From the NCBI GenBank assembly GCA_001970955.1, contig MPUH01000170.1, positions 1 through 64,000 on the forward strand: DNA of 64,000 nt, written 5' to 3'. Every line of letters starts with the position of its first letter. Position 1 is the stretch's first letter. Under the pieces are notes generated by a model. The model saw only the letters and a program-made list of their open reading frames with translations. It searched no databases and was not told where the DNA came from. Shown here piece after piece: positions 11,187 through 22,348 of the stretch. The DNA is from Stentor coeruleus. Its lineage: Eukaryota; Ciliophora; Heterotrichea; Heterotrichida; Stentoridae. A program made the position numbers and the translations under genes.

Positions 11187-12030
11187 TATAAGCCATTAAG
11201 TATCTAAATAATTCAATATTGGAAACACTGAAAACGATTATGTGAGGGTTTTTGATCAAAAGAATCAGATTAAAAAATAGAGATTATTAATTATGATGGT
11301 TGGGAGGCATTTATTATATGAGGTTGATCGGATTGGTTTCACAATAGAGGTTAAAGAGAAATAGATGATTTGGAGTTTAGGTCGAAAATTGCACATGATG
11401 TAGGGAGAAATAGTCTCAGGCTAATAGCTAAATTTTAGTTTTAATGCTTTTTTAAAAAATAAAAAATAATTTAGGTAGACTTAAGCTAATAAACTTGTAA
11501 TCTTCACAATATAAACTTATATAAAGATTATGAAAAACATTTAAATTATATAAAGGTATCAATAGCCATATTATTTGATATAGAATACTCTTTAATGTCA
11601 TGTATAATTCAACAAATATAAGCATCAATCGAAGTCTTTAACAATCATTATAATATTATAATTAATTACTATAAAGTTAAATCCATCAGCGATATTTTTT
11701 TTCTAAACTATTACTAATCAATAGAACCACAGCATAATATTTTCCCTAAATAAATATTACTTGTATAAAAAATTATTCTTTTATAGGAAATTTTACTTAA
11801 AAGATGTAAATCCTTTATTGTAAATAACAATTTATAACCTTAGCATTGAATACTATCAATAAATCTAGACACAAATTGTTATTTGAATATCATTTTTAAG
11901 GGATTTCTGTACAATTTAGTCTTAAAGCTGATTTCATTGATAAAATGTATAGTATTAAATTTTTAGTATATATACTGAGTGCATTTTAAAATAATTAATT
12001 AATCTTGTTTTGTATTTTTAATTAGGACAA
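11187..12030. other. Divergent intergenic region, no gene seen
   Basis: About 840 bp of very AT-rich sequence lies between the VPS13 start and the F-box gene start. I see no open frame with coding character and no RNA gene. It must contain both promoters. Confidence 0.5.
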
Positions 12031-13242
12031 ATGGAAAAAGTCTCTGAAGAATTGATTTTTTGTATTTTGAACTATTTGGATTTAAAATCCACCCTTGTTG
12101 TTGCTGAAATAAATAAAAAGTACTGGGAACTAGTGCATTCGCCAGTACTATGGAACTTGAAAAATCATCGCAAACTAGGCAAATTTAGTTTAAAAACTGG
12201 TGCTTACTACTCATACAATCCCAATGAGTTCTCTTCACTATTGTTCACAGAAGAGCAATACGACGCCTCATACGATAACTACAAAGCCCTTTGCTACTCA
12301 ATTTCCCACCCACGATCTCTAGTTCAAAGCTCAATTGAGTCTTCCTACAACCAAGCCTTAAACGGGATGCTCAAATACGAAGATGATCTTTTCTGGAACT
12401 CTAAGATGCGTCAAGACCCAGAACAAAGCGACTTTGTCACTATCGAGCTCATAGGATTTTCAATAATTTTCTCGGTGCATTTCAAAGTATACAGAGCAAC
12501 ATCTCAAGGTGGTCACTTATTTCCCCCAAAATTCATTAGAGTCCATATAGGAAACTCTTCAAACTCATACCATTACTCATCTGATATGTTTAAAGTTCCA
12601 ATGACTGAGAAATATTGCACACTTTTAATATTACCACAAATAGTTACAGGGTGCTTTGTTAAAATCGAGTTTATTGGAAGTATAACATCTATGCCTGGGT
12701 CAACAATGCATATAACAGCTATTGAATTTTTAGATATTGTGGGAAGTAATATCGATGACATACCCTTGAATAATTTTGAACAAGCGATTTTAGATAAGAA
12801 TTTACAGGTAGTTGTCGATATATTAGAGAGGTCTAAACATAAGTCAACACCTTTTGCTGTGAGTTTGATGGAAAAAATGGGTATCCTGCAGGAAGTCCTT
12901 GGAAGGATTAAAAGAAGTTATAATGAAGTAGAAAGTTATACTTATTTACGAGAGCATATCTTCGAGCACACTGACTTTGATAAATTACGTCCATCAGAAG
13001 CTCTTGGTGACCTCTGCTTTGAAAATGGGGCATTTAATAACGCATTCCAAATCTACCTAAAAAACATGGACATCTGGAAACTAACCAAAACTGCAATTGT
13101 CCTCAAGCATACAGCAGCCATAAAAAGTATTCTAACTCGTCGAGAACCACGCTTTCCCCGTTATTCTGACCTAATAAATATAGCTAAAACTCTCGGTCCA
13201 GAGTTCGAGCATTTCATAATCCATGAAATAGGCCAGGTTTAA
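12031..13242 (+). CDS. F-box protein with a galactose-binding-like middle domain, 403 aa
   Basis: Residues 1-45 fit an F-box: MEKVSEELIFCILNYLDL followed by VHSPVLWNL, with the usual Leu/Ile spacing and Trp. F-box proteins recruit substrates to SCF (Skp1-cullin) ubiquitin ligases. Residues about 140-240 have the strand pattern of a DOC/APC10- or discoidin-like beta sandwich (FIRVHIGNSSNSYHY ... LPQIVTGCFVKIEF), which is my weaker call. Residues 245-403 look alpha-helical, with short repeated helix pairs. The gene converges with the next minus-strand gene, leaving only 49 bp between stops. The substrate cannot be told from sequence. Confidence 0.75.
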   Translation: MEKVSEELIFCILNYLDLKSTLVVAEINKKYWELVHSPVLWNLKNHRKLGKFSLKTGAYYSYNPNEFSSLLFTEEQYDASYDNYKALCYSISHPRSLVQSSIESSYNQALNGMLKYEDDLFWNSKMRQDPEQSDFVTIELIGFSIIFSVHFKVYRATSQGGHLFPPKFIRVHIGNSSNSYHYSSDMFKVPMTEKYCTLLILPQIVTGCFVKIEFIGSITSMPGSTMHITAIEFLDIVGSNIDDIPLNNFEQAILDKNLQVVVDILERSKHKSTPFAVSLMEKMGILQEVLGRIKRSYNEVESYTYLREHIFEHTDFDKLRPSEALGDLCFENGAFNNAFQIYLKNMDIWKLTKTAIVLKHTAAIKSILTRREPRFPRYSDLINIAKTLGPEFEHFIIHEIGQV

Positions 13243-13291
13243 TATAATTTATGTTAAATCCTAGGGAAATCCATATTAAAAACATATAATC

Positions 13292-14101
13292 CTAGGCTGC
13301 ACTCATGTTTAAATTAAGATAAGGGACTTTTAGCCTTTCACTTCTTCTTGAGCTTTCATGTGAAAACAATATCGGATATTTAGTTGTGAAAAAACAAGCT
13401 AATTCTGAATTAGTTTTCTTTATTGAATTATGCAATCTTTCAACAGATTCATGTTGTTGGATTTTGTTCACTGTAGACTTAGGAGTTTTTTCTTCTATTT
13501 GAGGTCCGTATATGAATTTTATATACTTTTCTTTATCATGATGGTATGCATTTAGTATTATCTCTTCACGTTTGCATTTGAGATCCCCATGAGTCATATC
13601 GTATGTATCGTATGGTTTTAAGTTTCTGGATTTTACATAGCCAGTTTTGTTACGTTTAGTACTTAGTTTACGTTTCTCGTGTAGGTGGAATTTTTTGGTC
13701 ACTTCGTTGAGATCTTCGTTTTGAGTTTTATTAAGATCAAGTTCGGTATTTAAGAAGTGTCTCATTACAAAATGCTCATTTTCGTTGTAGGTGTTATGTT
13801 TACCGAATGGCATTTTTGGAAGCTTAAGTATACAGTTATTAGAAGTAATTTTGTGTTCTGACTTGAGTATTAGAGTAAGCATATCTGGTTTTTTTGGAGT
13901 TTTTATTTTAGCTTTAGCTTCACCTCTATCAGTAATACAACCTCTTAATGCTTCTTTTTCTAGTTTTTCAATTGGGTCTTGAAAGATTTCGGAATTAAGC
14001 ATCCGTTTATTCACGAGAGAAATTTTCCTAGTAAGCTGTTTATAAAACTGCTGGCTTTTATTCAAACTCTCTGAGTTCTTGTTTTGGCTTTCTTTAGGCA
14101 T
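13292..14101 (-). CDS. Basic hypothetical protein, 269 aa
   Basis: I do not recognise this protein. It is Lys/Asn-rich and mostly disordered in character, with a basic run around HLHEKRKLSTKRNKTGYVK. There is no signal peptide, membrane segment or obvious catalytic motif. It starts at ATG 14101, next to an ATTATAAT leader, and ends with TAG. It lies between the convergent F-box gene and, upstream on the same strand, the 898-aa coiled-coil gene. The composition suggests a cytoskeletal, ciliary or nuclear accessory protein, but that is only inference. Confidence 0.65.
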   Translation of the reverse strand: MPKESQNKNSESLNKSQQFYKQLTRKISLVNKRMLNSEIFQDPIEKLEKEALRGCITDRGEAKAKIKTPKKPDMLTLILKSEHKITSNNCILKLPKMPFGKHNTYNENEHFVMRHFLNTELDLNKTQNEDLNEVTKKFHLHEKRKLSTKRNKTGYVKSRNLKPYDTYDMTHGDLKCKREEIILNAYHHDKEKYIKFIYGPQIEEKTPKSTVNKIQQHESVERLHNSIKKTNSELACFFTTKYPILFSHESSRRSERLKVPYLNLNMSAA

Positions 14102-14241
14102 TATAATTATAATGTCAGTCCATAACCCAAAAACCTATTATAATACTATCCTTAAATGCTTTATCCAATATTGCATACCCTTCAAGCAAAATATTATTAT
14201 CAACTATAATCAAAAATGATTTCATTATCTTAACTTATAAA

Positions 14242-16953
14242 TCACCCCTTTTTAATATTTCTTTTAAGCAAAGTAACTGTCTTAACCACTGTAGCAGCAA
14301 TAGCAATCGATTTTTTCGCTTTCTCCTTCCAAACCTTTTGTATTTTCCTTATGGCAAATTTTGTCTGTACCTTATTCAGCAACAACTCTTGCACGGCATT
14401 CAAAAAGTTCTCCGTAGCTCTTGTAATCCCCCCAATATCCGCAGAATTATACAGTAATTTCTTATTATTCTCTTCATAAATCATTTGTATTCTAATAATA
14501 ATCATCCATAAATGCCTAAAAACATCACTTAACTCAAGTCCATTATAATTTTCTAATGGTTCCTGACATTTTTTCAATATAAGATCCTCTAATCTACAAA
14601 TATTTTCTATAAGCTCAGCAACACCCAGTCCTTTACATATTTCTTTTACCATATTCAACCCTTGTCTATTTTTAATATATAATTCATATGCTAATTTAGC
14701 TGAATTTGAGCTAGATTGGTCTTTGATGTTTTGGAATTGGTCAAGAAGTAGTGGTTTACCTAAACCACGTAATTGAAGGCAATGATAGAAAAAACTTTCT
14801 TCTTGGGCAGCAATGAAAAAGCTTTTGCTATCAACCTGACCTTTACTAATTGCCCAAGCTGTGCGGAACACTTTGCAGATGAGATTTTCACTAAGATGCT
14901 GACTTAGGGAAAAGCAGATGTTTTTGAAAGATGAAAAGTTGATTCCCCCTATTTCGTTTTTTGGGGCTTTTTCAAAGATCATCATTATATTAAGGAATTT
15001 AGCTTTTTTTTCACGAATATAGTACTCAAGCAGAAGTCTTAGAGCCTATATAGAAATTACAAAGCCACTTTCAATACCTGTGCCTTTGCCCATTGGTTTG
15101 GAACGTAAGTATAACTGGTTTTTCAAATCCAATCGTTCCTTTGCAGTTAGTTTATGCATTACTGAGTCAATTATCTCGTTTAAATACTCACTGTCTATAT
15201 AATGGAAACTGGAGAATTTCCCATGTGTATGAGCCAACTGTGGTCCTTTAAAAACTAAATTCCTACAATGTAAATAAAACGCCAACTCATCCAGCATAAG
15301 TTCTTCATTAAAAAACTCTAGAAACGTAAAAATTTCCCATATCTTCCTTGTATTATCAACCTTCAACGCACTTAAAAACTTAATCCTCAATGCACCGATT
15401 GCATCTTTTTTCCACCATTCTAACTCTGTGACTGTATGAGTTTTTTCATCAATACAATATTTCCCAATCCATGTATATACAAAATCAGGAAATCTAGCTG
15501 GAGTTTTACCTGTTTCTATACTACAACAAAGATGTTCATAATATTTTGAATCATAAATACCACGGATATTTACTTCAAGCCAGTTAGGAAATTGAGGTTC
15601 AATAGCGAATCGATCATTTGGTAAATCAAGATAAGCTGAAAAAGTTGGGGAGTAAAGATGGAATTCAGATGTGTTTTGGAAATCAATTGGGTATGTTAAG
15701 TCAGGATATACAGTACCTATACGGATTTTATCAAAGATTGGATCTTGTGTTGACACCCAAGTTACTGTGTCAGTTTTACGATTTACACTCCCTTCGATTA
15801 GCTCAATTTCAAGATTGTTATATTTGAGTTTTAATGCACGTAAAGATTCAGTGACTTGATTGTATAATTCTTTATAGGGTACATAGCGAGAAAAGTCTTC
15901 AGTAAGCATTTTAATTCTATCAATCCACTTCCTCTCCTCAAATTTAAACTCTTTATTTTCCTCTTCGAGAGTTTCGATTTTTTCTAAGCACTCAGCCATT
16001 TTTGAAGAATATTCCTTTCTAAATTCGCTATCTTCATTACTTTTGCTCTTAATTTCCCCTATGTCCAATTGAAATCTATACTTCATATTTTTTTTTTTAT
16101 ATCTTAGTTTCTCAATTTTCACCATTGAATCCTCATATAATCTTTTATACCTTTCCAAGTCAGCATTGTTCTCTTCAGCTTTATTCGATTTTTTAAGTTG
16201 TTTGCAGTGTTCTTCTAGTAACGCAAGATTAGCTAAAAGTCTGATTTTTTCTATATTGCTTTTCTTTTGGACTTCGTGTATTTTAATATTCATCTTATTG
16301 TCTAAAGCTTTACTTGGAGGAGTTTTAGCTTTTTTTTGGTTGATTTTCTCTTTCAAATCAGCGACTTGATCTTTGTATATCATAATCTCAGCTTTGGCTT
16401 TATAAATTTCTCCCTGAAGCTGACTTTGGACGTTTTTAACTTCCTGACATGCCTCGTGGAACTGAGAAAAAACCAAAAAAATCGAGTCAAAAATCGTCAG
16501 TTTTGTTATATCATTGAGGTTGAGGTTTGAAAAGATGTTTTGTTTCATGAGGTCGATAGAATTTCTCAAAGACTCAAGTTTTTTTATATTAGTTTTACTT
16601 AGGAGTTCTGAGTTTTGCATGAAAACTTGTGTCCATTTACTATATAAAGAGTATGAAGATAGGTCAAAGTGATTGCGGCCTGTTTGAGAATAAGCTTTTA
16701 TTTCTGATTTGCTTAGAAGTTTATCTACTGTAAATTGATGTGTTTTTTCTATGGTAATTTTGGCATGATTTAAATCAGTAGCTGAGGCTGAAGAGATTGA
16801 TTCAAGTTTTTTAGGTTTCAGGATTTTTTTCTCTTTAGTGAAATTCGCCTCGACATCAAAGGAGTTGTAGATTTCAGGCATATGCATATGAACCAGATGA
16901 GGCTTGATTTGCTCTACAACCTTAAATTTGTTGGGCCTTTGAGATATATTCAT
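14242..16953 (-). CDS. Large coiled-coil protein, two exons, 898 aa
   Basis: Two open frames that first look like separate genes are joined by a 15-nt intron at 15060-15046. Removing it makes ...ESGF run directly into ALRLLLEYYIREKKAK and restores one 898-aa protein (631 + 267 residues). Residues about 180-420 are a long coiled coil. Residues 430-630 form a Trp- and Tyr-rich globular region (FPDFVYTWIGKYCIDEK, ELEWWKKDAIGALRIKF). The C-terminal exon is helical, with an EF-hand- or calponin-like feel but no clear calcium loop, and ends in a basic IQ-like segment (IRKIQKVWKEKAKK). The stop is TGA, the one clear TGA terminator I found here. I do not recognise the family; a ciliary or cortical cytoskeleton role is a guess. 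Confidence 0.8.
15046..15060 (-). other. 15-nt intron
   Basis: Read on the minus strand the intron is gtaatttctatatag. It begins GTA and ends TATAG, lies in phase 0, and unspliced would end the protein at its own TAG. Removing it fuses two open frames in the same register. Confidence 0.9.
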
Positions 16954-17651
16954 AGTTTACTATATTTTTATAAGTGAATAAATGATTTTATTATGGATTG
17001 TCGGATAAAGAAAATAATATGAGGCTTTATAGATGAGGATGGATGCTATTCAAATCCATCAAGATTTTTTAATATCAAATTTTATGATTTTCGTCAGCCA
17101 ACACTAAAGAAAAAGAGTTTGTAAAATATTGGTCTATTATTTGAGTGAAATGAAAGATTTCCTTAAGGGGAAACTATTTTCACCTAAATACAAGAGAAAA
17201 TTATAAGATTTTTATAATGGACCTTGCAAAATACTAATGGTATTGTATAGAGTTCTTGTTTATTTTAAGATTTTGCTAGGGTTAGATTCAATGAGAAAAC
17301 TTGATAAAAAGATTTGCATTTTTAGTCTGATTATATTTACATTAATTACTTTTATACTAACGATAAAGCTTTCAACAACAACATGAACAAAACGATATTA
17401 TTATAATCTTTAATTTATAATCTTCATAATCATGAAAGTTAAACTTCTGTATTTGATAAAAAAAGAATCTCTAGTACTAATAAGGATAATATCTAAGAAT
17501 ATTAGTAACAGTTATATAACATCTATAAGATTTCAGATTTAATTTGCATAAAAAAGTTTATATACCTTAAAACTCTAAACCCATAAAGCCTTTCACAACT
17601 ACTCACACCTTTAATTTCCCATAAATCCTTTTCATCCTATTGTTCCTATAA
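16954..17651. other. Divergent intergenic region, no gene seen
   Basis: About 700 bp separates two divergent starts. It is AT-rich with no convincing coding frame or RNA gene. The plus-strand ATG at 17652 is directly preceded by CTATAA. Confidence 0.5.
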
Positions 17652-18320
17652 ATGTCTTATCTTGATGAGTTTGTTAATAGCGTTGGTTACCTTCCAGGCG
17701 AAGTCAGTAGATCACTTGAGCTCATTAAACTTCTTGATGATGAAGCTAAGTTATCTACAGATGATCTATCAATTTTATCCACAAAATACTTCTCAACCTT
17801 AGAAAAAGATCAAGGGAAAGTTATAGAAAACACTGAAATCTTACAAAACATCAGAGCCAAACAACAAAAAGCTCTGAACTTTTCAGATGAGAAAATCGCA
17901 GTGGCTAAACAACTTTTAGATATGATTGATTACCATACAAATAAACTCAAACAAGATATTGATGCTTATAAGAAAGAAGTAGCTAATGAAAATGATAACG
18001 CTGAAGAAAAAAACAAAAAAAAACAAAAAATTGAAAAGAATTCTTTAGAAATGGATATGCCAATGACAATGTCAATGTATATAGAAAACCCAGAAATGCA
18101 AGATGGGTTTGATATACCAAATGATGAGAATAAAACTTATTGTTATTGTGGAAAAGTGTCTTATGGGGAGATGATAGAATGTGAAGGGAGTACTGTAACA
18201 TATATTTAGTGTAAGCGTGAATGGTTTCATATGGAATGTGTTGGTCTTACTACTCAACCTGGAGGATCTTGGTACTGCGACGACTGTCTTGAAACGAAAA
18301 AGCGAGCTTCTAAATCATAG
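17652..18320 (+). CDS. ING-family PHD-finger protein, two exons, 217 aa
   Basis: ING proteins are subunits of histone acetyltransferase and deacetylase complexes, and their PHD finger reads histone H3 trimethylated at Lys4. The N-terminus (about residues 3-105) matches the helical ING domain, opening YLDEFVNSVGYLPGEV. A Lys-rich linker follows, then a PHD finger that is complete only after a 15-nt intron (18195-18209) is removed. The zinc ligands are Cys164, Cys166, Cys177, Cys182, His188, Cys191, Cys204 and Cys207 (C4HC3), with the ING-like WYCDDC ending. The tail is short and basic (ETKKRASKS) and the stop is TAG at 18320. Length and order match small ING proteins. The ING subtype cannot be assigned. 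Confidence 0.92.
18195..18209 (+). other. 15-nt intron inside the PHD finger
   Basis: The sequence gtaacatatatttag lies in phase 0 and ends with an in-frame TAG. Splicing places TGT (Cys182, the fourth zinc ligand) directly after the ACT codon and completes the PHD finger. Confidence 0.95.
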
Positions 18321-18359
18321 TAAATATCTTAATCTTGACTAGCATATTTTTCTTATAAT

Positions 18360-19300
18360 AAAGACTAGAAATTAAAAATATATTCTATGATGATTTTGGT
18401 ATTGAAGAAACCCTTGGAGATCTTCTACTTTAATTGCAATAAACTCAATAAATTCTATAGTTTCTTTAGCAGAAAAATCTGGATGGCTGTAAAAATGTTT
18501 GAAAAAATCTTAGAATTTTGGGTTTTAGGTATTTTTCTCTTTCAACAATAAAACTTATTCTTGCAAAACCCCTTCTTGAAAAAAACCTTTAAGAGTTTAT
18601 AATTTTGATCAAATCTCTTTTAATATACAGGTAATACCTAAAGCTAATCCTAATATGCTTATAATGATACCATTAAATTCTTTATATCACCTGCTAGAGG
18701 AGTTTGGATTTAAATGATTTTCAGGAATATGCTTCAGTACTATGTTCATCAATACTTCAGTCTTATGACAATAGTTTTTTTATAAATTTTCCAGTCTCGC
18801 CAACAAAAATAAATTCTGAAAATGTGAAAGATGTTTTCCACATTAAATATCGATATCATTAGAACTACTTAGATGGAGCACCTCAAGGTTTTGGTCAGAG
18901 TATTTTATTAAAAAGCTATCCATTTATATAATTTTGATTCTTTTGATTTTAGCTTTTTATTAACAAAAGGTCGTCAGTTTTAGATAAGCAAGCCCTTGGG
19001 ACGGTTTCATAATAAATTTCAAGACCTAATAAAATTCTGAATTACTTCTAAGGAAACTTCAGGTTGAACGAAATGCTATAAAGCTTGAAGATTCCGTCAA
19101 AATATATTCAATTAATTTGATTAGAATTAGTGTAAAAGACTAATAGGGATAATATATTTGAGTATATTAAAAGTTATATTGCAGAACTAAAAACTTCAAT
19201 TTTTAAGTACCTGGGCTTATTGAGTTCTGATATTCATGCATGTTTATTCCTCAAATTTTTATATTGATTGAAATCTTATGTTTATGGATGCAAGACTGTC
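18360..19300. pseudogene. Decayed coding-like sequence, family unknown
   Basis: Several stretches of 30-65 codons read like protein but are cut by stops and frame changes. On the plus strand they include RVYNFDQISFNIQVIPKANP (near 18590-18650) and NDFQEYASVLCSSILQSYDN (from about 18711). On the minus strand they include HPDFSAKETIEFIEFIAIKV (near 18420-18490) and a hydrophobic run, NGIIISILGLALGITCILKE (near 18610-18680). I cannot tell which strand was coding and recognise no family. No 15-nt intron pattern repairs the breaks. A dead host gene is the simplest reading, but chance AT-rich frames are not excluded. Confidence 0.35.
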
Positions 19301-19337
19301 TGAAAATAGTTGATAGAGTTTAATACATTAGCATAAA

Positions 19338-19838
19338 TTAAATCAAATTATTACATTTTTTTTGTATAGAACAAGCATGTACACGCTGACTTTGTGGTCT
19401 TTGTGTTGAAATTATTGAGGTGTTTTTTGTTTTGCGTTTGGACTTTTTGAGCTTGGGGATTGAGAAATTAGCTGATGGGACGTGTTTGTAGATGCTGTTG
19501 AAATTTGGCGTGTAGTTTAAGGAGTCAGTAATTTTTTCTTTTTTAAAAATCTTGCCCCAGCTTTCTCGAGTTTGTGCAAGGAATGAACTTGTTGGACTTG
19601 GGGTTCGAGTTTGCTTGACTTTGAGGGATTCTGTTGAGCAGTTTTCTCGAGTTGTGCAAAAGTAGAGCTCTGGCTTTAGGGCTTTGATTGGCAATCGTGA
19701 TGTCTTAGTTTTTTTTGGAATTTCAAAGACTTTTAACGGATCTTTGAGTATTCTAATCCTCTCTGCAGACCTCCTTCCAGCTTTAGAAAAAAGCTTTGCA
19801 GGAAATACCTCAACAAAATTAGCATTCATCTTAAACAT
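19338..19838 (-). CDS. Small basic hypothetical protein, 166 aa
   Basis: I do not recognise this protein. It is Lys/Arg/Ser-rich and likely disordered, with several Ser/Thr-Pro sites (TRTPSPTSS) that could be phosphorylated by proline-directed kinases, and a basic KLKKSKRKTKN segment. It has no membrane segment. Its ATG at 19838 lies only 53 bp from the divergent ATG of the TRIP4 homologue, so the two genes must share a promoter region. Confidence 0.65.
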   Translation of the reverse strand: MFKMNANFVEVFPAKLFSKAGRRSAERIRILKDPLKVFEIPKKTKTSRLPIKALKPELYFCTTRENCSTESLKVKQTRTPSPTSSFLAQTRESWGKIFKKEKITDSLNYTPNFNSIYKHVPSANFSIPKLKKSKRKTKNTSIISTQRPQSQRVHACSIQKKCNNLI

Positions 19839-19891
19839 TACTTATTAAATTCTCCTAAGCTTCTTATTAGTTCCATCCTTATCTAATAAAA

Positions 19892-21403
19892 ATGGAAGAG
19901 CTTAAAAACTGGGCCCTATCTGGTATGGGAGATTTTCTCAGAGCATCAATGGAGCCTTCCGTAATAGAAGATATGACTATCTATATCCTAAACATAGACA
20001 ATGCTGACTCAGCAAGAGCTGAACTTGAACTAACCCTAGGTCTTGAAATCTATGATCATTCTCAATCATCTCTTCTATTACGATCTCGTAAGCTCAGCTT
20101 CATAGATATGTTTATAGAAAAAAGATTTTCTGTAGCTTCAAAAAAAAAACAAAAGCCTGTTCGAGTTGAGCTCAACAAAAAAAATATCGAAAATGTACAA
20201 AGAGCTCTTATGGGCCCAGGCTTTGCTGGTAAAAAAAAATGCTACTGTATGGCTAGGGAACATGATCTTATAGGTAATTGTATGGCTTGTGGGAAAATAG
20301 TTTGTGCTTTAGAAGGACGAGGGGCATGTCTTTTTTGCGGACATCAAGTTGTAGCAAAAGGTGAGATCCCAGGTTCTATACCAGAAAAAGCTTCATTTAT
20401 CCAAGCAATGAAACATAAAGACAAACTTATAGATTATGATCGAAATGCTGAAGAGCGTCTTGCTGTTATTGATGATCAGAATGATTGGTATGATATTGCA
20501 AATAATACCTGGCTTAGTGCTGAAGATAGGGAACAAGCAAGAGTTAATGCTTTAGCTCAACAGAAACGTGTGGAAGAAGCTCAGAAACTCATAAGTCTTT
20601 CTATAAATTTCCAATCAGGTAATGCTTCAGTTGAAATTGGGGGCAAAAAAGCAATCGAAGCTTCAAACAAAGAAAACGAAGAAAAAGCGCATAAGTTTTT
20701 TATGCAAGCGTCTAAAAATATACCTGTAAATAAAGACTTGGAACTAGGATCAAAAGAATTATATGATAATATTATACAAAAACTTGAAAAGGAAAGAGAC
20801 AAAGAGAAGGAAAATAAACCTAGAGAAAGATTTACTGGTATGAAAGTTATACAAAATGAAGATCCTTTTAGTAACCTTGTATCAGAAAATGTGAGACCAG
20901 TAGTATTTGAACCTTTTATATATGCTGAATGTGATGATAAAAGACAATGTTTGACTATGCATCAACCATGGGCATCATTGTTAGTATTAGGATTCAAAAG
21001 GTATGAAGGAAGAGAATGGGGGACTGATTTCAGAGGACCATTATGGATACATGCAAGTGCTAAAAAGCCAAGTGATCAGGATATAGAAGAAGTTGAGAAT
21101 CAGTATAAACAATTGTATATGAGGACTGGGGTTAGTATGCCTGAATTCCCTCATGCATATCCAACTGGGGTTTTATTAGGTCGTGTTGAACTTATTAATG
21201 TTTTGACAAGTGAAGAGTATTTTGCCCAGACACCAGAAGGAGCTAGGGAGGAGAATTCGAGTAGATTCTTATTTGTCATTAAAAACCCAATGAGATTATT
21301 GATACCTATACGTATGCAAGGGTCTAAGAAAATATATGCACTGGACTTTGATACATGGGATGGAGCTAAATATGGATTGCGTAGGGTGTCAACTTCTTGG
21401 TAA
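19892..21403 (+). CDS. TRIP4: Activating signal cointegrator 1 (ASC-1/TRIP4) homologue, 503 aa
   Basis: TRIP4 is a core subunit of the ASC-1 complex, which acts in transcription coactivation and in ribosome-collision and DNA-alkylation responses. The C2HC5-type zinc finger is clear at about residues 117-151, with Cys117, Cys119, His124, Cys130, Cys133, Cys138, Cys146, Cys149 and His151 (CYCMAREHDLIGNCMACG). The C-terminal ASCH domain spans about residues 350-495, opening CLTMHQPWASLLVLGFKRYE and including WGTDFRGPLWIHASAKKP and a PTGVLLGRVEL strand. The middle is charged and helical. Length is slightly below the human protein (581 aa). The gene starts at 19892 after a TCTAATAAAA leader. Confidence 0.95.
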   Translation: MEELKNWALSGMGDFLRASMEPSVIEDMTIYILNIDNADSARAELELTLGLEIYDHSQSSLLLRSRKLSFIDMFIEKRFSVASKKKQKPVRVELNKKNIENVQRALMGPGFAGKKKCYCMAREHDLIGNCMACGKIVCALEGRGACLFCGHQVVAKGEIPGSIPEKASFIQAMKHKDKLIDYDRNAEERLAVIDDQNDWYDIANNTWLSAEDREQARVNALAQQKRVEEAQKLISLSINFQSGNASVEIGGKKAIEASNKENEEKAHKFFMQASKNIPVNKDLELGSKELYDNIIQKLEKERDKEKENKPRERFTGMKVIQNEDPFSNLVSENVRPVVFEPFIYAECDDKRQCLTMHQPWASLLVLGFKRYEGREWGTDFRGPLWIHASAKKPSDQDIEEVENQYKQLYMRTGVSMPEFPHAYPTGVLLGRVELINVLTSEEYFAQTPEGAREENSSRFLFVIKNPMRLLIPIRMQGSKKIYALDFDTWDGAKYGLRRVSTSW

Positions 21404-21625
21404 TTTTATGATATATGATTTAGGATTTTTATAGTAAATTTTGAGATTTATGAGATATAAGAGTTGATAAAAGATTTTGATTTGGGAAATACATTAAGGT
21501 AAGCATATAGTAAAATTGGTATAAAAGTTAATTTATAAGGAAATTGTAAATGAATATAAGGTAAACTTTTATAGGAATATTACTTAAAATAATTTAATAA
21601 AATAAGCTTAAGGTTTTATAAAATA

Positions 21626-21877
21626 CTAGTCTGCATCATCTTCTTCAGCTTTTTTTAGTATCCAGTCACCAAAAACTGTATCAAGTTCTCCAACACGGAT
21701 AATAAGTGCATCTCTATGATTTTTAATAGTCTTAAAATGCCTTACTGCTTGCAAGAGAATCTGGTTTTTAGATTCTTCACTCATTGAACTTACAGCGTTT
21801 TCTAATAAAGTTTTCCTATAATTTTCCTCTTCCATTTCATCTTTTGGCCCTTTGTCTGTGTGTTTTTCTTCTACCAT
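21626..21877 (-). CDS. Small acidic/helical hypothetical protein, 83 aa
   Basis: This is a short frame with coding character and its own ATG and TAG. Residues about 15-75 look fully helical (ENAVSSMSEESKNQILLQAV), and the C-terminus is very acidic (KKAEEDDAD). I do not recognise it. It sits between the TRIP4 homologue and another very small minus-strand gene. It could be a small subunit of a complex, but nothing in the sequence says which. Confidence 0.55.
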   Translation of the reverse strand: MVEEKHTDKGPKDEMEEENYRKTLLENAVSSMSEESKNQILLQAVRHFKTIKNHRDALIIRVGELDTVFGDWILKKAEEDDAD

Positions 21878-22348
21878 GATAGACTAAAATTTATATAAAA
21901 ATGTGAAGTTCTTACTGAAAAGGTAGGAAATGATACTATTTTAAGTGATATAAAGAAAGCAATATATCATAAGAACATTCAATGAGTTTTGAATTATGTG
22001 GTATTTAGAATTTGATATTTTATATAGAAAAATATGATTTGTTATTTGGTTATTGCAAAAATTCCTGTAATATTAAGATTTTATATGAAAATAAGCTTAC
22101 TTGAACTTATTTCACTACAAAAATATTATTTCCTATGACGAAAACAAAATGATTATGCCTTACATTAAAAGCTACCTAAGCGCCTTTTCAAGCAACCTTT
22201 ATTATTAAGCTTAATACAAATAATCAGTTTGCTTATCTATAAATCTGATGATAAAATACTATATAATCTTAATTTATCTAAAAACCAAGGCAAAATTCAA
22301 AAAATCACCTTCAAATATTATTAACTAAAAGAATCATCACAATTTTCC
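21878..22348. other. Intergenic region, no gene seen
   Basis: About 470 bp of AT-rich sequence lies between two tiny same-strand genes. I see no open frame with coding character and no RNA gene. Confidence 0.5.

Noticed and set aside
14242-16953. Two separate genes at 14242-14985 and 15046-16953
   Set aside because: A 15-nt phase-0 intron joins them without a frame change, and the text between the first stop and the next ATG is coding in the joined frame.
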